Assembly: GCF_000471905.2 (NCBI RefSeq)
Contig: NW_006499848.1
Coordinates: 3,357,007-3,421,006, forward strand
DNA length: 64,000 nucleotides
Origin: Amborella trichopoda
Taxonomy: Eukaryota > Streptophyta > Magnoliopsida > Amborellales > Amborellaceae
Reading direction: 5' to 3'
Shown here: positions 1-11,220 of the stretch, piece by piece
How positions within the stretch are numbered: the stretch's first letter is position 1
How the letters are laid out: each line of letters begins with the position of its first letter
Notes under the pieces: model-generated
Databases searched by the model: none
The model's input: the letters and a program-made list of their open reading frames with translations, nothing else
What the model was told of the DNA's origin: nothing
Position numbers and translations under genes: made by a program

Positions 1-1157
1 AACATTTTTCAGATGGATTTTGAGGTGCATCTGCAATTCTACATTTTAAAGTTACAACCTTATATAAACTTTTTCCTTAATTAAAAAAGAAAAAACAATA
101 TAAACAAATTTTTAAGGGTGAACCGGATTCATACATTCCTAAAACCAGCTGACTAGTTTGTATCTAAATCAGCAATCCGAATAAGAAATTTCAGGGCATT
201 AAAACACTGATATAACAGTGGTATATAAGAAACTACTAAATAATGAAGAACACATCAAAGGAAATGAGGACATTCTCCATGACAACAAAAACTACAATCA
301 TGTGTAAAAGGAAAAAGAACAAAGATAAAAACAAAATAATCCATATACGATACTGTAGGCCTGTTTAGTAAGGTAGTATTACTTTCTTATTTGTTAAATT
401 TTTCTTTTTTCTGGTTAGTTAGAAATTAGAAGAAAGTAGGGAAAATTAAATAAAAAAATGCCAAGTCTACTATTTTTGGTAGTCCGGCAGCCCATGTGGC
501 TTTTGGTATTGTACTTATGTCATTGGAATGTCGGCTAATATTAATTATTTTTTTTTACAAGAAGGGGTATTTTTGTAAAAAAAAAAAAATGTGTACTTTT
601 ATGTTTGGGGGGTATTTGTGAAAAATATATATTTTGGGAAAAAAAAAAATGAGAAAAAAATTAAGTTGTGGTCAGTCCCATATATAGTGTTTCGTTGTAG
701 TTATTTGTAATTTTCCCACAAAAGTAAGCTCACTTTCTACATTAAGCCGACATAAAGGTCTCTTCCTTTCTCTCTCTAAACTAAACTCATCTTCTTACCG
801 CGGTGGTGTTAGAGAGAGAAACTGCTAGAGAGTGAGAGAAAGCTTGGGAATAATTCAATAGATTCCAAGCCCATCGAAACCCATTTTGGATGATGGGTCT
901 TTGAAGATTAGAATTGACTTCTACCCCAGAAAATATTAAAAATCTCCAGGTCCAAGAGAGAGAGATTGTGTTGTGTTTCGAGTGGTAAGGGAGAGAAATT
1001 GTTGTCACGTTTAGAGAGAGAGAAAAATTGTGTTACGTTTCGTTGTACCACTGGGAAGAGAGATAAGCTTGGGTTTTGCATCATCCAACTCTCCTACATA
1101 GACAGAGAGAAACAGATACCCTTCCTAACACGAGAGACAGAAACGGGTTTTTCTTAC
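1..1157 (-). other. Intron 1 of the MATE gene (continues off the left edge)
   Basis: No coding block of the transporter is visible here on the minus strand. Positions 1-115 hold a fragment of the family A MITE (see 3537-3931), recognisable by the block ending in acaaccttatataaac. The stretch 540-660 has several A and T homopolymers. Positions 960-1150 are rich in GAGA repeats. Nothing else is recognised. Confidence 0.55.
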
Positions 1158-1451
1158 CAGAAGACCGAAAGAGAAGCCAGCGATAACAGAATTCTCCATG
1201 GAAACAGCTGCGAGCTCGAGGGTACCCAAATGGCCTGCAAATGCTTGGGTGATCGCACCCAGCGAATACTGACATATCGATGTGAATATAGCTGGCCCTG
1301 CCAAATACCATAGCTTCTTCGATTCAACCGCAAACTCTCTACTGAACTCACCCAAGCTCCTTGTGGGTTCTATGTCCCCTTCAAATTCGACGAAACTATT
1401 CCCATTTCCTCGGCTTTCTCGATTCAAAAGAGGCTCATGCTCATCCTCCAT
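1158..1451 (-). CDS. Exon 1 of a MATE/DTX efflux transporter (partial gene)
   Basis: This encodes the first 98 residues of a multidrug and toxic compound extrusion (DETOXIFICATION) transporter. These membrane antiporters export flavonoids, alkaloids or other metabolites across vacuolar or plasma membranes in exchange for protons. The start at 1451 opens with MEDEHEPLLNRES, a soluble acidic N-terminus carrying the EPLL motif usual in plant DTX proteins. From about residue 47 comes the conserved first membrane segment (KLWYLAGPAIFTSICQYSLG), then ITQAFAGHLGTLELAAVS and ENSVIAGFSFG, both family hallmarks. The frame runs into GTAAGA right after FGLL, so I end the exon at 1158 in phase 0. The next family block (GMGSALETLCGQ) is not present between 1 and 1157, so the remaining exons lie outside the window. 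It resembles the DTX40/41 branch by memory; the substrate is unknown. Upstream DNA (1452-1790) is rich in CT repeats, as often seen in plant 5' leaders. Confidence 0.9.
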
Positions 1452-1495
1452 CTCGCTCTCTCTTTCTCTTTCTCTGTCTCCCTCTCTCCTTTGAG

Positions 1496-1594
1496 GATCA
1501 AAACCAGATAAAGAATGAGATGGGTTTCTCTCTCTCTCTATGTGACGATCAAAACCAGATAAAGAATGAGATGGGTTTCTCTCTCTCTATGTGA
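1496..1594. repeat. Two-copy 51-bp tandem repeat in the MATE upstream region
   Basis: The unit starting gatcaaaaccagataaagaa at 1496 recurs at 1547 with one CT dinucleotide fewer. It lies 45 bases upstream of the MATE start, so it could be in its 5' leader or promoter. Confidence 0.85.
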
Positions 1595-1924
1595 CTTGCT
1601 ATGCCCTCGTTCTTAATAGAAAGTATGAGAGGGAGATGGAGCTTCTCTTCCTTCGGAATTTCACTCAAGTAATATTGCTTAACCCACAAACTAAATGGAG
1701 AATGACATCTCTCTCCAAGTGAAATGGACCTCTCTCCCTCTCTCTCTCTCTCTCTGAAGCATTAGTGGACGAAGAAGTTAGATAGGTGAGAAGAAGATGG
1801 GTACGGGTCTTGGAGTTTTTTTAAACTTGTTTGGATGTGTGGCCAATAAGCCTGTACTCACACGTCTTCTCATTTTCATTTAAAGTTTGTTTGGATGCGT
1901 AACTAATAACCCTGTATCAACCCT

Positions 1925-2090
1925 TCTTTTACTATAACTTTAAGGTAATTCGAAAAATATTTATAACTTTAAGGTAATTCGAAAAATATTTTACGTCAAA
2001 ATTAGATGTTATGATAAAATTTGGAGGTGCACTTTAATTGGGTTGTTTAAGGTTGCAATTTTATAGAAATACACCCTACATCAAATCCCA
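1925..2090. repeat. Family A MITE end fragment with a 29-bp local duplication
   Basis: The block gatgttatgataaaatttg through ggttgcaattttatagaaat matches the right end of the family A MITE at 3537-3931. Just before it, a 29-bp unit (tataactttaaggtaattcg onward) is repeated back to back at about 1932 and 1961. Confidence 0.6.
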
Positions 2091-2628
2091 CTATCAAGTG
2101 TTAAATCAGACAGCTTAAAGTATGATATGGAGTTAAAAAAACATTACTATTAACTTGTAGCCTAATACTCTCAGCCTTCTGATTTCAAATCTGGCTAAAA
2201 GTAACTGACCTCCTTCCACAAAAGATACATAGTTTTTATTATATATATTTCCTATAAGGATCCGCATGACCAGTGTGATAGCAGGTCATATGACCATCAT
2301 TGAAATCAGTAGAATGGATAGGTGTTGAAGAGTTGCCCCACCAACCATTTCAAATTGGACTGCATGCCCCAGTGTTCATTCATCACCAAGGTATAATGCT
2401 TATGAATATACTATTAGCATGGTCATATGGATCACAATAATGTTTTAGAATCCGCTCGCGCCTCGAGGCCCGGGTAACTCAGCCCAGTCCAAGTGGACTC
2501 GACTAGATATTGTACATGGCCCAAATAGCCCTAAAATATTGAAAAATTCAAATATATTGAAAGATTAAGTGTGACCACCTTGTACCAAAGATAAATGGTG
2601 TCAACGTATATTTTTCCTATTTTTTGTT

Positions 2629-3314
2629 GGGATTGTCTCTAAAAAGACCATTTATCTTTTGTATATGGAGCTCACAATTTAAGGGGAGCAACAGGTCTGG
2701 TCTAGCTGGACCCGGACCTGAATTGCACTTGAGTCCAAAATTTGGACCCATATCCGGATCTGTCAGGTCCCAAGTCTACCCATCGAGTCCCAGATCTACC
2801 CATCAGATCCCGGGTCTGGTTGGGTCCATTGCCACCCTTTGACTATGAGCTCTTTTTTCTTTTTTTCCCTTTTTTTACCATCATATACCCTATTATTAAG
2901 AACTTTTTATTTTTTTCAATAATACTGTAAATGTTGCCAATATTATGACAATATGAACATCTTGCGCAGGTCTAAAGATACATGATTGTCATCATATACT
3001 CTATGACTACGAGTACATGATCTGGACTCGAATAGTATTCGAGTCCAAAATTTGGACCCATACTCAGACCTGAGGCCGGGTCTGAGGTCTACCCGTCAAG
3101 TCCCGGGTCTTGTCAGGTCCATCGCCACCTCTAGATCACAATCAATCTTGTCCCTTAAATTTTAAAATTGGTGGTTGTAAAGGTGTCATCGAATAGATAA
3201 AGTTTTTAAAAAAAAATCTTAAACTTTATGACTCTCCCCAAACCAACCAATTTGAAATCTAATGAGTGGGAATGATTGCGGCTGTGTACAAAAGATAAAT
3301 TATAGGCAGTCCCC
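2629..3314. repeat. Family B MITE split by GC-rich repeats
   Basis: The left end (gggattgtctctaaaaagac) and the right end (gtacaaaagataaattatag, then gcagtcccc) are the inverted termini of the family B MITE seen intact at 4934-5169. Between about 2688 and 3133 sit one or two copies of a repeat with gggtcyggtc-type DNA that begins near gagcaacaggtctgg and ends in ccatygccacc. The remains of another family B end lie at about 2560-2619. Confidence 0.6.
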
Positions 3315-3536
3315 TTTTTTTTACTTGTTACGGGGAAAAAGTAATTGATGTTTGATGGTGCTCAACCCTACCCCAAAATGTTAGTATTCCCACATGGCTG
3401 TAGTTCCAAAAGACTTTGAATTAGAAATTTGATATTTTAACGTTTAGACCAATGGGGTATTTTGTAATTTCAGCATTCGACATGGGCTTTTATAGGGTCA
3501 AAATAATTACCAAATTTTAAATTATTAATTAATTAA

Positions 3537-3931
3537 AAATTATATAAAGTTACAACCTTAAAATGTAGAATTAAAGATTCACGCCAAAAATCTATCGAAA
3601 AAATTTGTTTTAATGTTGAAAACCCCTCTAATTGATCATCTCGACATTGAGATGTATGCATATATATAATATAAAAAAAAAATTGTTGAGTCTCATAATA
3701 GTGCATCTTGCAACACATTATCTAAACCGTCTATTTTCAAGATTTTCATACGTTTATAGATCTACTTGATTTTAACCATTTTTGGAGTTTAAAATTTTAT
3801 GTTTAGAGATAAAAATAGATTTTCAAATAATCTTAAGAATTTTTTACACTAAAATTATATGTTATGATAAAATTTGGAGACATGCCTTAATTGGATCTTT
3901 AAAGCCTGCAACCTTATACAAACCACACCCT
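3537..3931. repeat. Family A MITE, nearly complete copy (about 395 bp)
   Basis: The left end is a block with ataaagttacaaccttaaaa and the right end is the inverted equivalent, gcctgcaaccttatacaaac followed by cacacc. The core holds the family signature ccgtctattttcaagatttt. Related copies lie at 16540-17150, 21585-21952, 32752-33094 and 35647-35810, with fragments at 1-115, 1925-2090 and 25164-25205. There is no coding capacity, so this is a non-autonomous element. Confidence 0.75.
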
Positions 3932-4041
3932 GAATTAATAGTCCTTATGATTCGTAGTTTTAACAACAACAAAATCAAGGAAAATAATATCTTATTCACG
4001 AATTATGCAAAAAAAATACCAAAACACCCAAATCAAGCAAC

Positions 4042-4428
4042 CAATGTTTTTAAACTTGGCTCAGGCCTAAGACTTGGCCTTAGCCCAAGCTGAATAACTT
4101 GGCCGAGTAGTTAAGAAAGTAAAAAAAATAAAAAAAAAAGGCATAAAAATTTGTTAAAAAATAAAAATCAAGAAAACAAATAAAATAAGTAACAGAATTC
4201 AGAATTCATTAAAAAATTTGATTTATACCTTGAAATACTAAAAATAAATAAAAATCAGAACATAGTGAGACAAGACTTCCCAAATCATCATAAACACCAT
4301 ATAAATAATCTAAAGACATCTTTCTAAATGATCTAATTAAGAATTTGAAACAAAATTTTACATTTTCAATCATTTTAAAAGGCCGAGTTGGCCCTAGAAC
4401 TCGCATCGTCCAAGTCCTAGAAACACTA
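4042..4428. repeat. hAT-type MITE, GC-rich ends (family C, older copy)
   Basis: It starts CAATGTTTTTAAACTTGGCT and ends with ggccgagttggccc followed by aaacacta, matching both ends of the clean copy at 29916-30379. Candidate 8-bp flanks agree at only about 5 of 8 bases, so the copy looks old. The A/T-rich middle codes for nothing. Confidence 0.6.
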
Positions 4429-4703
4429 CTAAGAACAAATCGTTTTATCATTTTAACTCGGATTTGGACTTAAGTGGTTAGCAGGTGACATGGATTAGCG
4501 GTCCCTCTCAAGGAAAAAACAATCACACGCATCGAGAGAAAATGACCTCCACATAGTTGTCCTAAATCTATGGCACTTAGAACGGTAGGCCCGAGCATTT
4601 GGTAAAACTGAAGAAGATGTCATAAACTTTGAGTAACACCCGATGTGTCGCCTTCTCTATGAAGATGAGAGAGAGAGAGAGAGAGAGGAGTATTTATGCT
4701 TTA

Positions 4704-4855
4704 CTGATCTTCAACACAGAGAGAGAAGAAAAGGGTTTATCTTATGGATGCAATTTTTATAAGGCCTAAGCTTTAGGAAAACTGATCTTCAACAGAGGGA
4801 GAAAAAGGCTTTATCTTATGGATGCATTTTTTATAAGGCTTAAGCTTTAGGAAAA
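4704..4855. repeat. Two-copy 78-bp tandem repeat
   Basis: The unit beginning ctgatcttcaacacagagag at 4704 and containing gtttatcttatggatgcaat recurs at 4782. It follows a GA microsatellite at 4669-4687. Confidence 0.8.
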
Positions 4856-4933
4856 CAAAGTAAAGCCTCACTTCAAATCCTCATCCAGAAAACATTTTGA
4901 GCATCGGAAATCTCTATGATCCTTTTAAAATAA

Positions 4934-5169
4934 GGGATTATCAACAAAAAGACCATTTATCTTTTATATTTGGAGGTCAGAATTATTTTCCACTCATTAA
5001 ATGTCAAATTGGATAGCTGGAGATGAGCCACAAAATCCGAGAAATTTATTTTTGGAACTTAGTGTCTATTCAATGACACTCTTACAACTACTCATTTTAA
5101 AATTTAAGAGACAAGAATGATTGTGACCTCCATATACAAAAGATAAATGATATCTTTGTAGACAATCCC
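4934..5169. repeat. Family B MITE (237 bp) interrupted at its right end by a Copia element
   Basis: It has inverted termini of about 50 bp: gggattatcaacaaaaagac at the left and the complement-type agacaatccc at the right. The 8-bp sequence TAAAATAA precedes it (4926-4933) and recurs at 8121-8128, just after the Copia insertion and one leftover element base (8120). The Copia element therefore entered the last bases of the MITE. Removing the Copia and one of its target copies restores a 237-bp element, the same length as the copy at 16723-16959. Confidence 0.82.
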
Positions 5170-5622
5170 TGTAGAAAACAACATACGTTGCTCCTTCTCT
5201 TATCTCTCTCTAGGTATTTATCATGAGGTGAAAGCAAAAGACAAACTCCTTACTTGGTAACCCATGAGGCAACATGGACCACAAGTTAAAGTTACATATT
5301 TTGTTTTCAACTAGAAGGAACTAGAATAACGGTGCCATAGGAAAGTCGGTGTATAAACCGTCATAGGAAAGCTCTTTGTAGCGGTGGATCATATTGCTCA
5401 TGGCAGTACACAAAACCTATATAAGGGGTAGAGGAGCGTGTAAGAATTAAGAGTTTGAGTAGTAATGGGTTGAGCGTGTGAGTTTTGAAGAGTATATTTG
5501 GGGTGGTTGAGTGCTAGAAATATGTTGTAATATTTCTTTTAGTAATAAAAATCGGTATTTCTCTCTCTTCATTGTCGTGCAGGATTTTACAATTGGTATC
5601 AAAGCTTCCGCAAAACTCTACA
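5170..5622 (+). repeat. Left LTR of the Copia element
   Basis: This LTR is 453 bp against 480 bp for the right copy. Most of the difference comes from a longer CT run and other small insertions in the right copy. Near its 3' end it contains attggtatcaaagcttcc (5592 onward), itself a primer-site-like sequence, 31 bases before the real LTR end. Confidence 0.88.
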
Positions 5623-5829
5623 ATTAGTATCAGAGTGGGTTTGGTCAGGGGCCATTGTAAGTGAGCAGTGGGATGCTATGAAGCTGATCCGTCAGGGACT
5701 AAGCTTCTAAGTGTTGAGATCGAATGTTATCACACTAATCAAGTGTATGTGAGTAGTGAGATACTGTGAAGCCGATCAGTCAGGTACTGAGCTTCTAGGT
5801 GTTGAGATCAACGTACGATCGCACAAATC

Positions 5830-6640
5830 ATGATGACAGACTTAGCGAATGCATCTGGAGGGGTCAAGAAGCTTAACCACTACAACTACGACGACTAGCG
5901 GTTACAAATAGAATCATACCTACAATGACAGGTCCTTTGGGAGATCGACGGCGGCAGTGAAACCATACCACCCGAGAGAGAGAGAATGTCAGGGCACTAC
6001 CATGATAGTGCATCAAGGCCTGGAAGACCATGTTCGCATTAAAGATAACAGTTCAAAAGGAGTTGTTGGACCACATTCGAGAGTCCACCACTCCGAAGGA
6101 AGCTTGGGATGCATCGGCAACATTGTTTGTCAAGACAAATGATGCTCGACTCCAATTTTTGGAAAACGAGCTTAGATTGGTGTCACAAGGGACTATGATG
6201 ATCAGCCATTACTTCACAAAGGTACAATCTCTCTGCGATGAGATTTCAAAACTTGATCCGGAATCTCGGATTAATGAGGCAGAATGAGACGGATCATTAT
6301 CAGAGGACTAAGACCCGAATACAATGGTTCATGATTGCCATCAGAGGGTGGCAAACACAACCATGTAGAGTCAGAAAGTTGCTAGCAGGCAAATCAAGAG
6401 ACGTTGGTCAAACAAATGGCCGGTATATCCGTGAAGGATGAATAGGAGGCACTCTTCTCATGAAAGAAGGCTGGAGAGACTGTCGAGACTAATCGAATGA
6501 GAGAGGGCTTCCAGCCAGGGGGAGCTAGACGAGGCAATACCGGCTCAAATCAGTGATCAAGGAAACCCAGACAAGACATTGAGTGCTATAATTGTGGCAA
6601 AAATGGCCACTTTGCTCAGAATTGCTGGTCAATGAAAAAG
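5830..6640 (+). pseudogene. Broken Copia gag (UBN2-type) with CCHC zinc knuckle
   Basis: The likely start is the ATG pair at 5830. The N-terminus shows KKLNHYNYDD, the usual opening of plant Copia Gag, but the following tryptophan codon is TAG, a nonsense change. Similarity resumes out of frame at 6030-6287 (KEAWDASATLF, LRLVSQGTMMISHYFTKV), which is the UBN2 part of Gag. A zinc knuckle of form C-x2-C-x4-H-x4-C (CYNCGKNGHFAQNC) lies at 6584-6625. Several stops and frameshifts separate these pieces, so no Gag can be made. Confidence 0.85.
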
Positions 6641-6745
6641 AAGTCAGCTGAAGGAAATACGGTGACAACAACAAGTCACCAGTTCAAGATCGAGTATGAC
6701 TAGGATACTGAGGCATCTTTTGCAGTAGCTGAAGAGACCGAACTG

Positions 6746-7540
6746 ATGAGCTTGGAATTGGATGATTATCGATTGGACGATGCAAGAAGCCTTACAAGAG
6801 ACCAATTACAGGGTGATCAATCAGTCGAGCTGAGACGATTGGAGGAATTCGAGGAATTTGTGGATGACGGTGTACAACTAAAGTTGCAGGACAATGACTG
6901 GATTACGCAAGACAGGTTTGCACAGATCGTGGACACAACCTCAATCGAAGTTCACCATGAGGGAGAGAAATCCTTTGATCTTACTACATTTGAGGTAGAT
7001 GAAGTCGAGCATCATACAGGAGAGGACGTGCATCATGTTCCAAATGATGTCAAAGCGTTTGAGAAGGTGAAAACTAAAAATGACATGATCATCCATGGGC
7101 AACAAATGGACAAGCATTTGTTTGCAGTATCTACATGTGACGTCCGAAATAACTTCACTGATCAAGTAACTGATGAAATCACAAGAAATAATTTTTGTGA
7201 TAGTTCTGTTAATGGTGTTAAGCAGCAACAGTTGTCACCCCATGACATTGGGTGTTGATGCGAAAAGTGAGTTGCAGGTTACTCTTACACTTAAGGAGTT
7301 GCAACCATCACAACCAAAATATATTAAAAAAGGTGAGGACAACAAAGTGTGACTGCAAAGGTTTCACATATTCGAAAACCAAATCCTAGTATGTAGAAGC
7401 AGCCCATGAACAAGAAATGTCACTTGTGCTATGTGATATATCAAGCGTTTTTGAAGTGAAAGAACCAGCTACGTTTGATGAGGAAAAGGGAGTTGCTGAA
7501 TGGCAGGCTGCAATGTGAAAAGAGATCAATGTAATGTTCC
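6746..7540 (+). pseudogene. Residual Copia interior: unassigned ORF plus truncated start of reverse transcriptase
   Basis: A 170-codon open stretch at 6746-7258 is acidic and not recognised. It may be linker protein of the original polyprotein read in a drifted frame. At about 7440-7540 the translation EPATFDEEKGVAEWQAAM, a stop, then KEIN is the typical opening of Copia reverse transcriptase. The right LTR begins some 100 bases later, so an internal deletion removed the rest of pol. The protease, integrase, RT active site and RNase H are absent. Confidence 0.65.
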
Positions 7541-7634
7541 CAAGAAGAACAAGAAAATAAGGAAAAGAAAAAGAGAAAAGAAAAAAATAATAATAAAATA
7601 AAGATCGGAGTATCTTAGTGTTGAGGGGGAGAAT

Positions 7635-8114
7635 TGTAGAAAGCAACATGTGTGTTGCTCCTTCTCTTATCTCTCTCTCTCTCTCTCTAGGTATTTCGCA
7701 TGAGGTGGAAGCAAAAGATAAACGTCCTCACTTGGTCACCAAGAGGCAACATGGACCACAAGTTAAAGTTACATGTTTTGTTTTCAACTAGAAAGAACTA
7801 GAATAGCGGTGCGTTGGTGTATAAACCGCCATAGGAAAGCTCTTTGTAGCGGTGGATCATATTGCTCATAGCGGTACAAAAACCCAAATAAAGGGGTAGA
7901 GGAGCGCATGTATTTGCAATTTGTTGAGCATGTAAGAATTAAGAATTTGAGTAGTAATGGTTTGAGCATGTAAGTTTTGAAGAGTGCATTTGGGGTGGTT
8001 GAGTGTTAGAAATATGTTGTAATATTTCTTTTAATAATAATAGTTGGTATTTCTCTCACTTCATCGTCGTGTCGGGTTTTACAATTGGTATCAGAGCTTC
8101 TACAAAACTCTGCA
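7635..8114 (+). repeat. Right LTR of the Copia element
   Basis: Same order of blocks as the left LTR: cttctcttatctctc, aggtatttcgcatgaggtgg, gccataggaaagctctttgt, aataatagttggtatttctc. It ends tctacaaaactctgca followed by the target copy ATCCC. The presence of the inner attggtatcagagcttc in both LTRs shows it belongs to the LTR. Confidence 0.88.
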
Positions 8115-8431
8115 ATCCCCTAAAATAAGTTTTCAATACCAAATATGAAATTTGAAGCTCAAACAATGATACAGATCTTGTTGATAGGTGATCACTCATT
8201 CGTAGGATGAAATAGATGATCTATGACTCTAGATACTATGTTATAATATACACTATTTTTATATCTTGAAATCCTAATTTTTTTCACAATCATAATGATC
8301 AAGACTAAGATGATCGATTTGAAGATTTTTTTACCCCAAAATTGTAGTCTATAGTGAGTTTTGAGGTGAGGCTTTACTTGTATGCATGGTCGCTTTGCAC
8401 ATATCAATAATTTTTTTAAAAAAAAAAAAGT

Positions 8432-8780
8432 TTACATAGACCCAAGGCTCTAAACAATCAAATTAGAGCCCAACTCAAAAATTTCACTAGAAGAGGTTGT
8501 TTTGATGTCCCAATATCTTCAAATTGATCATGAGAAAAAAAAAATAGTTTTCAAGTTTTGAAAATAGTGCATCTTGTAACGTAACTTTTTATCATCAATT
8601 TTTAAAATTTTCAAGTTTTCATAGATCAGCTAAACCTAAATTATTTTTAAAACTTTAAATTTTATAATTAAATATCAAAATATACTTTAAAGCGATCGCA
8701 AAAATTTCCCGTATTGAAATGACATGGTTTTGGAGGTATGCTGTATTTTGACTGTTGAGTACAAACAGCATCCATAATAT
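8432..8780. repeat. Family A2 MITE, truncated copy
   Basis: The end block aggctctaaacaatcaaatt followed by agagccc, and the core gtgcatcttgtaacg, match the better copy at 34651-35026. It shares its core layout with family A but has different ends. The right end is degraded. Confidence 0.6.
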
Positions 8781-9740
8781 AATGCAGCAATGCCAAAAAA
8801 GCAAAAGTGAAGGTAGGAAAATGGCAAAGATGCAAGGACAGATTGTTCTTGTCCAGTAGTATTATGTCATGTTCCCTTGACATAACAGCACTAACGTTCG
8901 ACACCATGGATGGATGTCACATCAAAGGTTTTTAAGATTATTATGTCTAAGACCTCAAATCCACATTTTCGAAGTAGATAACCACGCGAATGAGAAAGGT
9001 ATTCAATCAAAAAATGAGAAAGGTATCTACTGGGAGAGTGTTTCGAAGTAAGGGTGGCAACAGGCCGGGCCTATCCGTGGCACGGGCTAAAAACAAATGA
9101 ACAAAAAAGAAAAAACCATGAAAAAAAGAGGGTGAGGTGGGGTGGGGCGGGGTTAAACGGGGCCGTACTAACCCCAACTTGGCCTTCGGACCATGTTTAG
9201 GGATGGCCACTCGGCCTGTTGCCAAGTCCATTTTGAAGGTTTGCCCGGTTTTCACAAACTCGATCGGTCCAACTCAGAGCGGGTCGGTAAAATCGGAATT
9301 GGGTATTGGCCGATTCGGTTTTGGTATTCCGACTGGATATTTTCAAAAAATATAAAAATATATAAAATCCCAAAAAAAAAGACATTTGTTTGTAACGTAT
9401 GTGTTTTTTAATTTTTTTATCATTTTGGTAAAGAGTAGGAAGCTTTTTTTGCTATAAATATTTATTTTTACATTTTTTTATTTTTTTTAAAAAGATAAAA
9501 AAAATCGATTTTTTTTATTTCATTATTTTCACTACTTTTTAATTTCATTTCATTTGGGTGTGCTTTGTTTAATCATACTTTAAATATATTTTTTATTTTT
9601 TATTTTTTTAACATTTTTTGAATCGATTGAAATTTGCCGAATTAGGCCATTTAAACCGGCTGGTTTACCAGTTACTCGGAACCAGCGTTGGCCGGTTTTT
9701 GGGGCGAGCTCGTTTTTTCAAACACACTATATACACTTCC
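8781..9740. repeat. GC-rich gggtcgg repeat followed by a hAT-like MITE remnant
   Basis: Near 9050 a gggtggcaacaggccgggcc start introduces a G-rich stretch of the same type as 15750-16187 and 19620-19962. From about 9245 to 9735 the ends are rich in ccggttt/aaccggc and the right border reads gagctcgttttttcaaacac, like the hAT-type MITE at 52029-52398. The middle is almost pure A/T. No gene is visible, and no target duplication was found. Confidence 0.45.
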
Positions 9741-10067
9741 TGATCGCCCGTTGTTAAAGTCGAATACTTTTTAATTGACAAACGCCACGTACTAGAGAGA
9801 GATAACGGGGAAAGAGAGTGTGTGCCAATTAAATTCAAATTTTGATGTGAGAAAGAAGGTTATTGTCACTTAATTAAATGCAAATACTAAATCAAATGCG
9901 CATTCGGTCGTCCAGTTGTTTTTTTCTCGACAAGGTGGGAATGGAATTTGAGATGTTGGGCTATAAAAATCACTGAAATCTACTGACTTTAACGAGACAC
10001 CAATTTTATTTGGGATTTATCTTTGGATCCCAACCTCTCATAGCAAATCAACCTACGAAATTATTCC

Positions 10068-10370
10068 GATGATAGAGAGGGAGACCTAGGGTCAGCAATG
10101 CCCCAAGTAGCCCGGCTAGTCCTAGTCGGCCTAGCCCATAGAAACGTTGTAGGCTAGGGTGCAATAGTAGAGAGAGAGAACGATAGACCTACGGTCGGCA
10201 ATGCCCGACTAACCCTACAAGTCCTTGTCGCCCCGACGCATGGAAACCTAGTAGGCTAGGGAGCAATAGTAGAGAGAAAGAGAGCAAGGATAGGCAATGC
10301 CTGAGTAGCCCTGCTAGTCCTTATCGGCATGGCCCCATAGAAACCTAATAGGCTATGGTGCAATAGTTGG
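10068..10370. repeat. Three-copy GC-rich minisatellite, period about 100 bp
   Basis: Units start near gtcagcaatgcccc (10091), gtcggcaatgcccg (10194) and taggcaatgcctgag (10291). Each contains a cctagtcggcc-like block, then ggctagggtgcaatagt and a GA run. The copies differ by point changes and small indels. The DNA just after it (10370-10510) is also GC-rich and repeat-like. Confidence 0.8.
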
Positions 10371-10999
10371 CCAAAGGGTCAGGCCACCTTGGCACAAGGG
10401 CTCGGCTCAGGCCAGGCTTGGGAAACGGCCACTTCAGCTGGTCTGTCAGGGTCGGGCCTCTAGTTATCTTGGTAGGCCTAGATTGGCCCTAAGCCAACTA
10501 GCCTTAATTAGAATTTAGAACCAAGCAAATTAAACCACGATGCCAGTTGTATTAGAACCTAGCAAACACAACACTTAAAAAAAGCATTTGCTCATTTTCT
10601 TTGTGCTTTCAAATGAAATCACCCAGACATTAGGTCTTTTAAAAGTGGGAGGAAGTGAAAACAAGTAGACTGAATCCAGGTAGACTGGTTATGGCGGTAT
10701 GTTGAGGACTTCACTTAAAAATATCGTATGTACTTACCGTGCACAACTTCACTTCTGTGATATTAATGAGGCAGAGCTTTAGTAGTTAAAAGAAAATAAT
10801 GTTTGATAAAACTTAGCGATGCTCAACAATGAATTATCATTGAGGGAGACTAAGCAAATGTTATTAGGTGGTATAAGAACCCTACTATAGTTCCCTAACA
10901 ATTGACCTCTGCCATTGATGAAATAATGCTTAAACTACAAAACAGAGTAGTCAACTTATCCCTTATTAACAAGGAAAATAACGTAGCAGGGCCACATCG

Positions 11000-11220
11000 T
11001 AGGTACTCTTGCCCTTCTTTTTCTTCCACTGTCTTTCCCACCCCTTTCTCTCCCTACATCTCTCTCTCTCTTCTTTGTCTCCTTTCTTCTCTTCCTCTCT
11101 CCTGGCCTTTTGTCTTTGTACTTTCTCTTTCTCTCTTCTTCGTCTCCTTTCTTCTCTTCCTCCCTCCTCACCTTTTGTCTTTCTACTTTCCTCTTCTGTC
11201 GTGTATCCCTTGTTGCACGT
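11000..11220 (+). repeat. Long polypyrimidine tract
   Basis: About 220 bases are nearly pure C/T on the plus strand (runs of tctctctcttctttgtctcc). A purine-rich stretch follows at 11280-11352. Open frames through it on both strands are artefacts of low complexity. Confidence 0.75.

Larger units (their letters stand above)
5170..8114 (+). mobile_element. Deleted Ty1/Copia LTR retrotransposon with ATCCC target duplication
   Basis: Two LTRs (5170-5622 and 7635-8114) begin TGTAGAAA and end in TACA/TGCA. They are flanked by the 5-bp duplication ATCCC at 5165-5169 and 8115-8119. A primer-binding site with attagtatcagagtggg (initiator tRNA-Met type) follows the left LTR at 5623. A purine tract (gagggggagaat) precedes the right LTR. 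The interior is only 2.0 kb. It holds a broken gag and the beginning of the reverse transcriptase, but no protease or integrase and no catalytic polymerase, so the element cannot move by itself. It sits inside a family B MITE. Confidence 0.92.

Noticed and set aside
5592..5640. tRNA-Met-like matches (ggtatcagagc) here and at 8083, 13315, 23286 and 23730
   Set aside because: They are short and sit next to LTR ends, so they are primer-binding sites, not tRNA genes.
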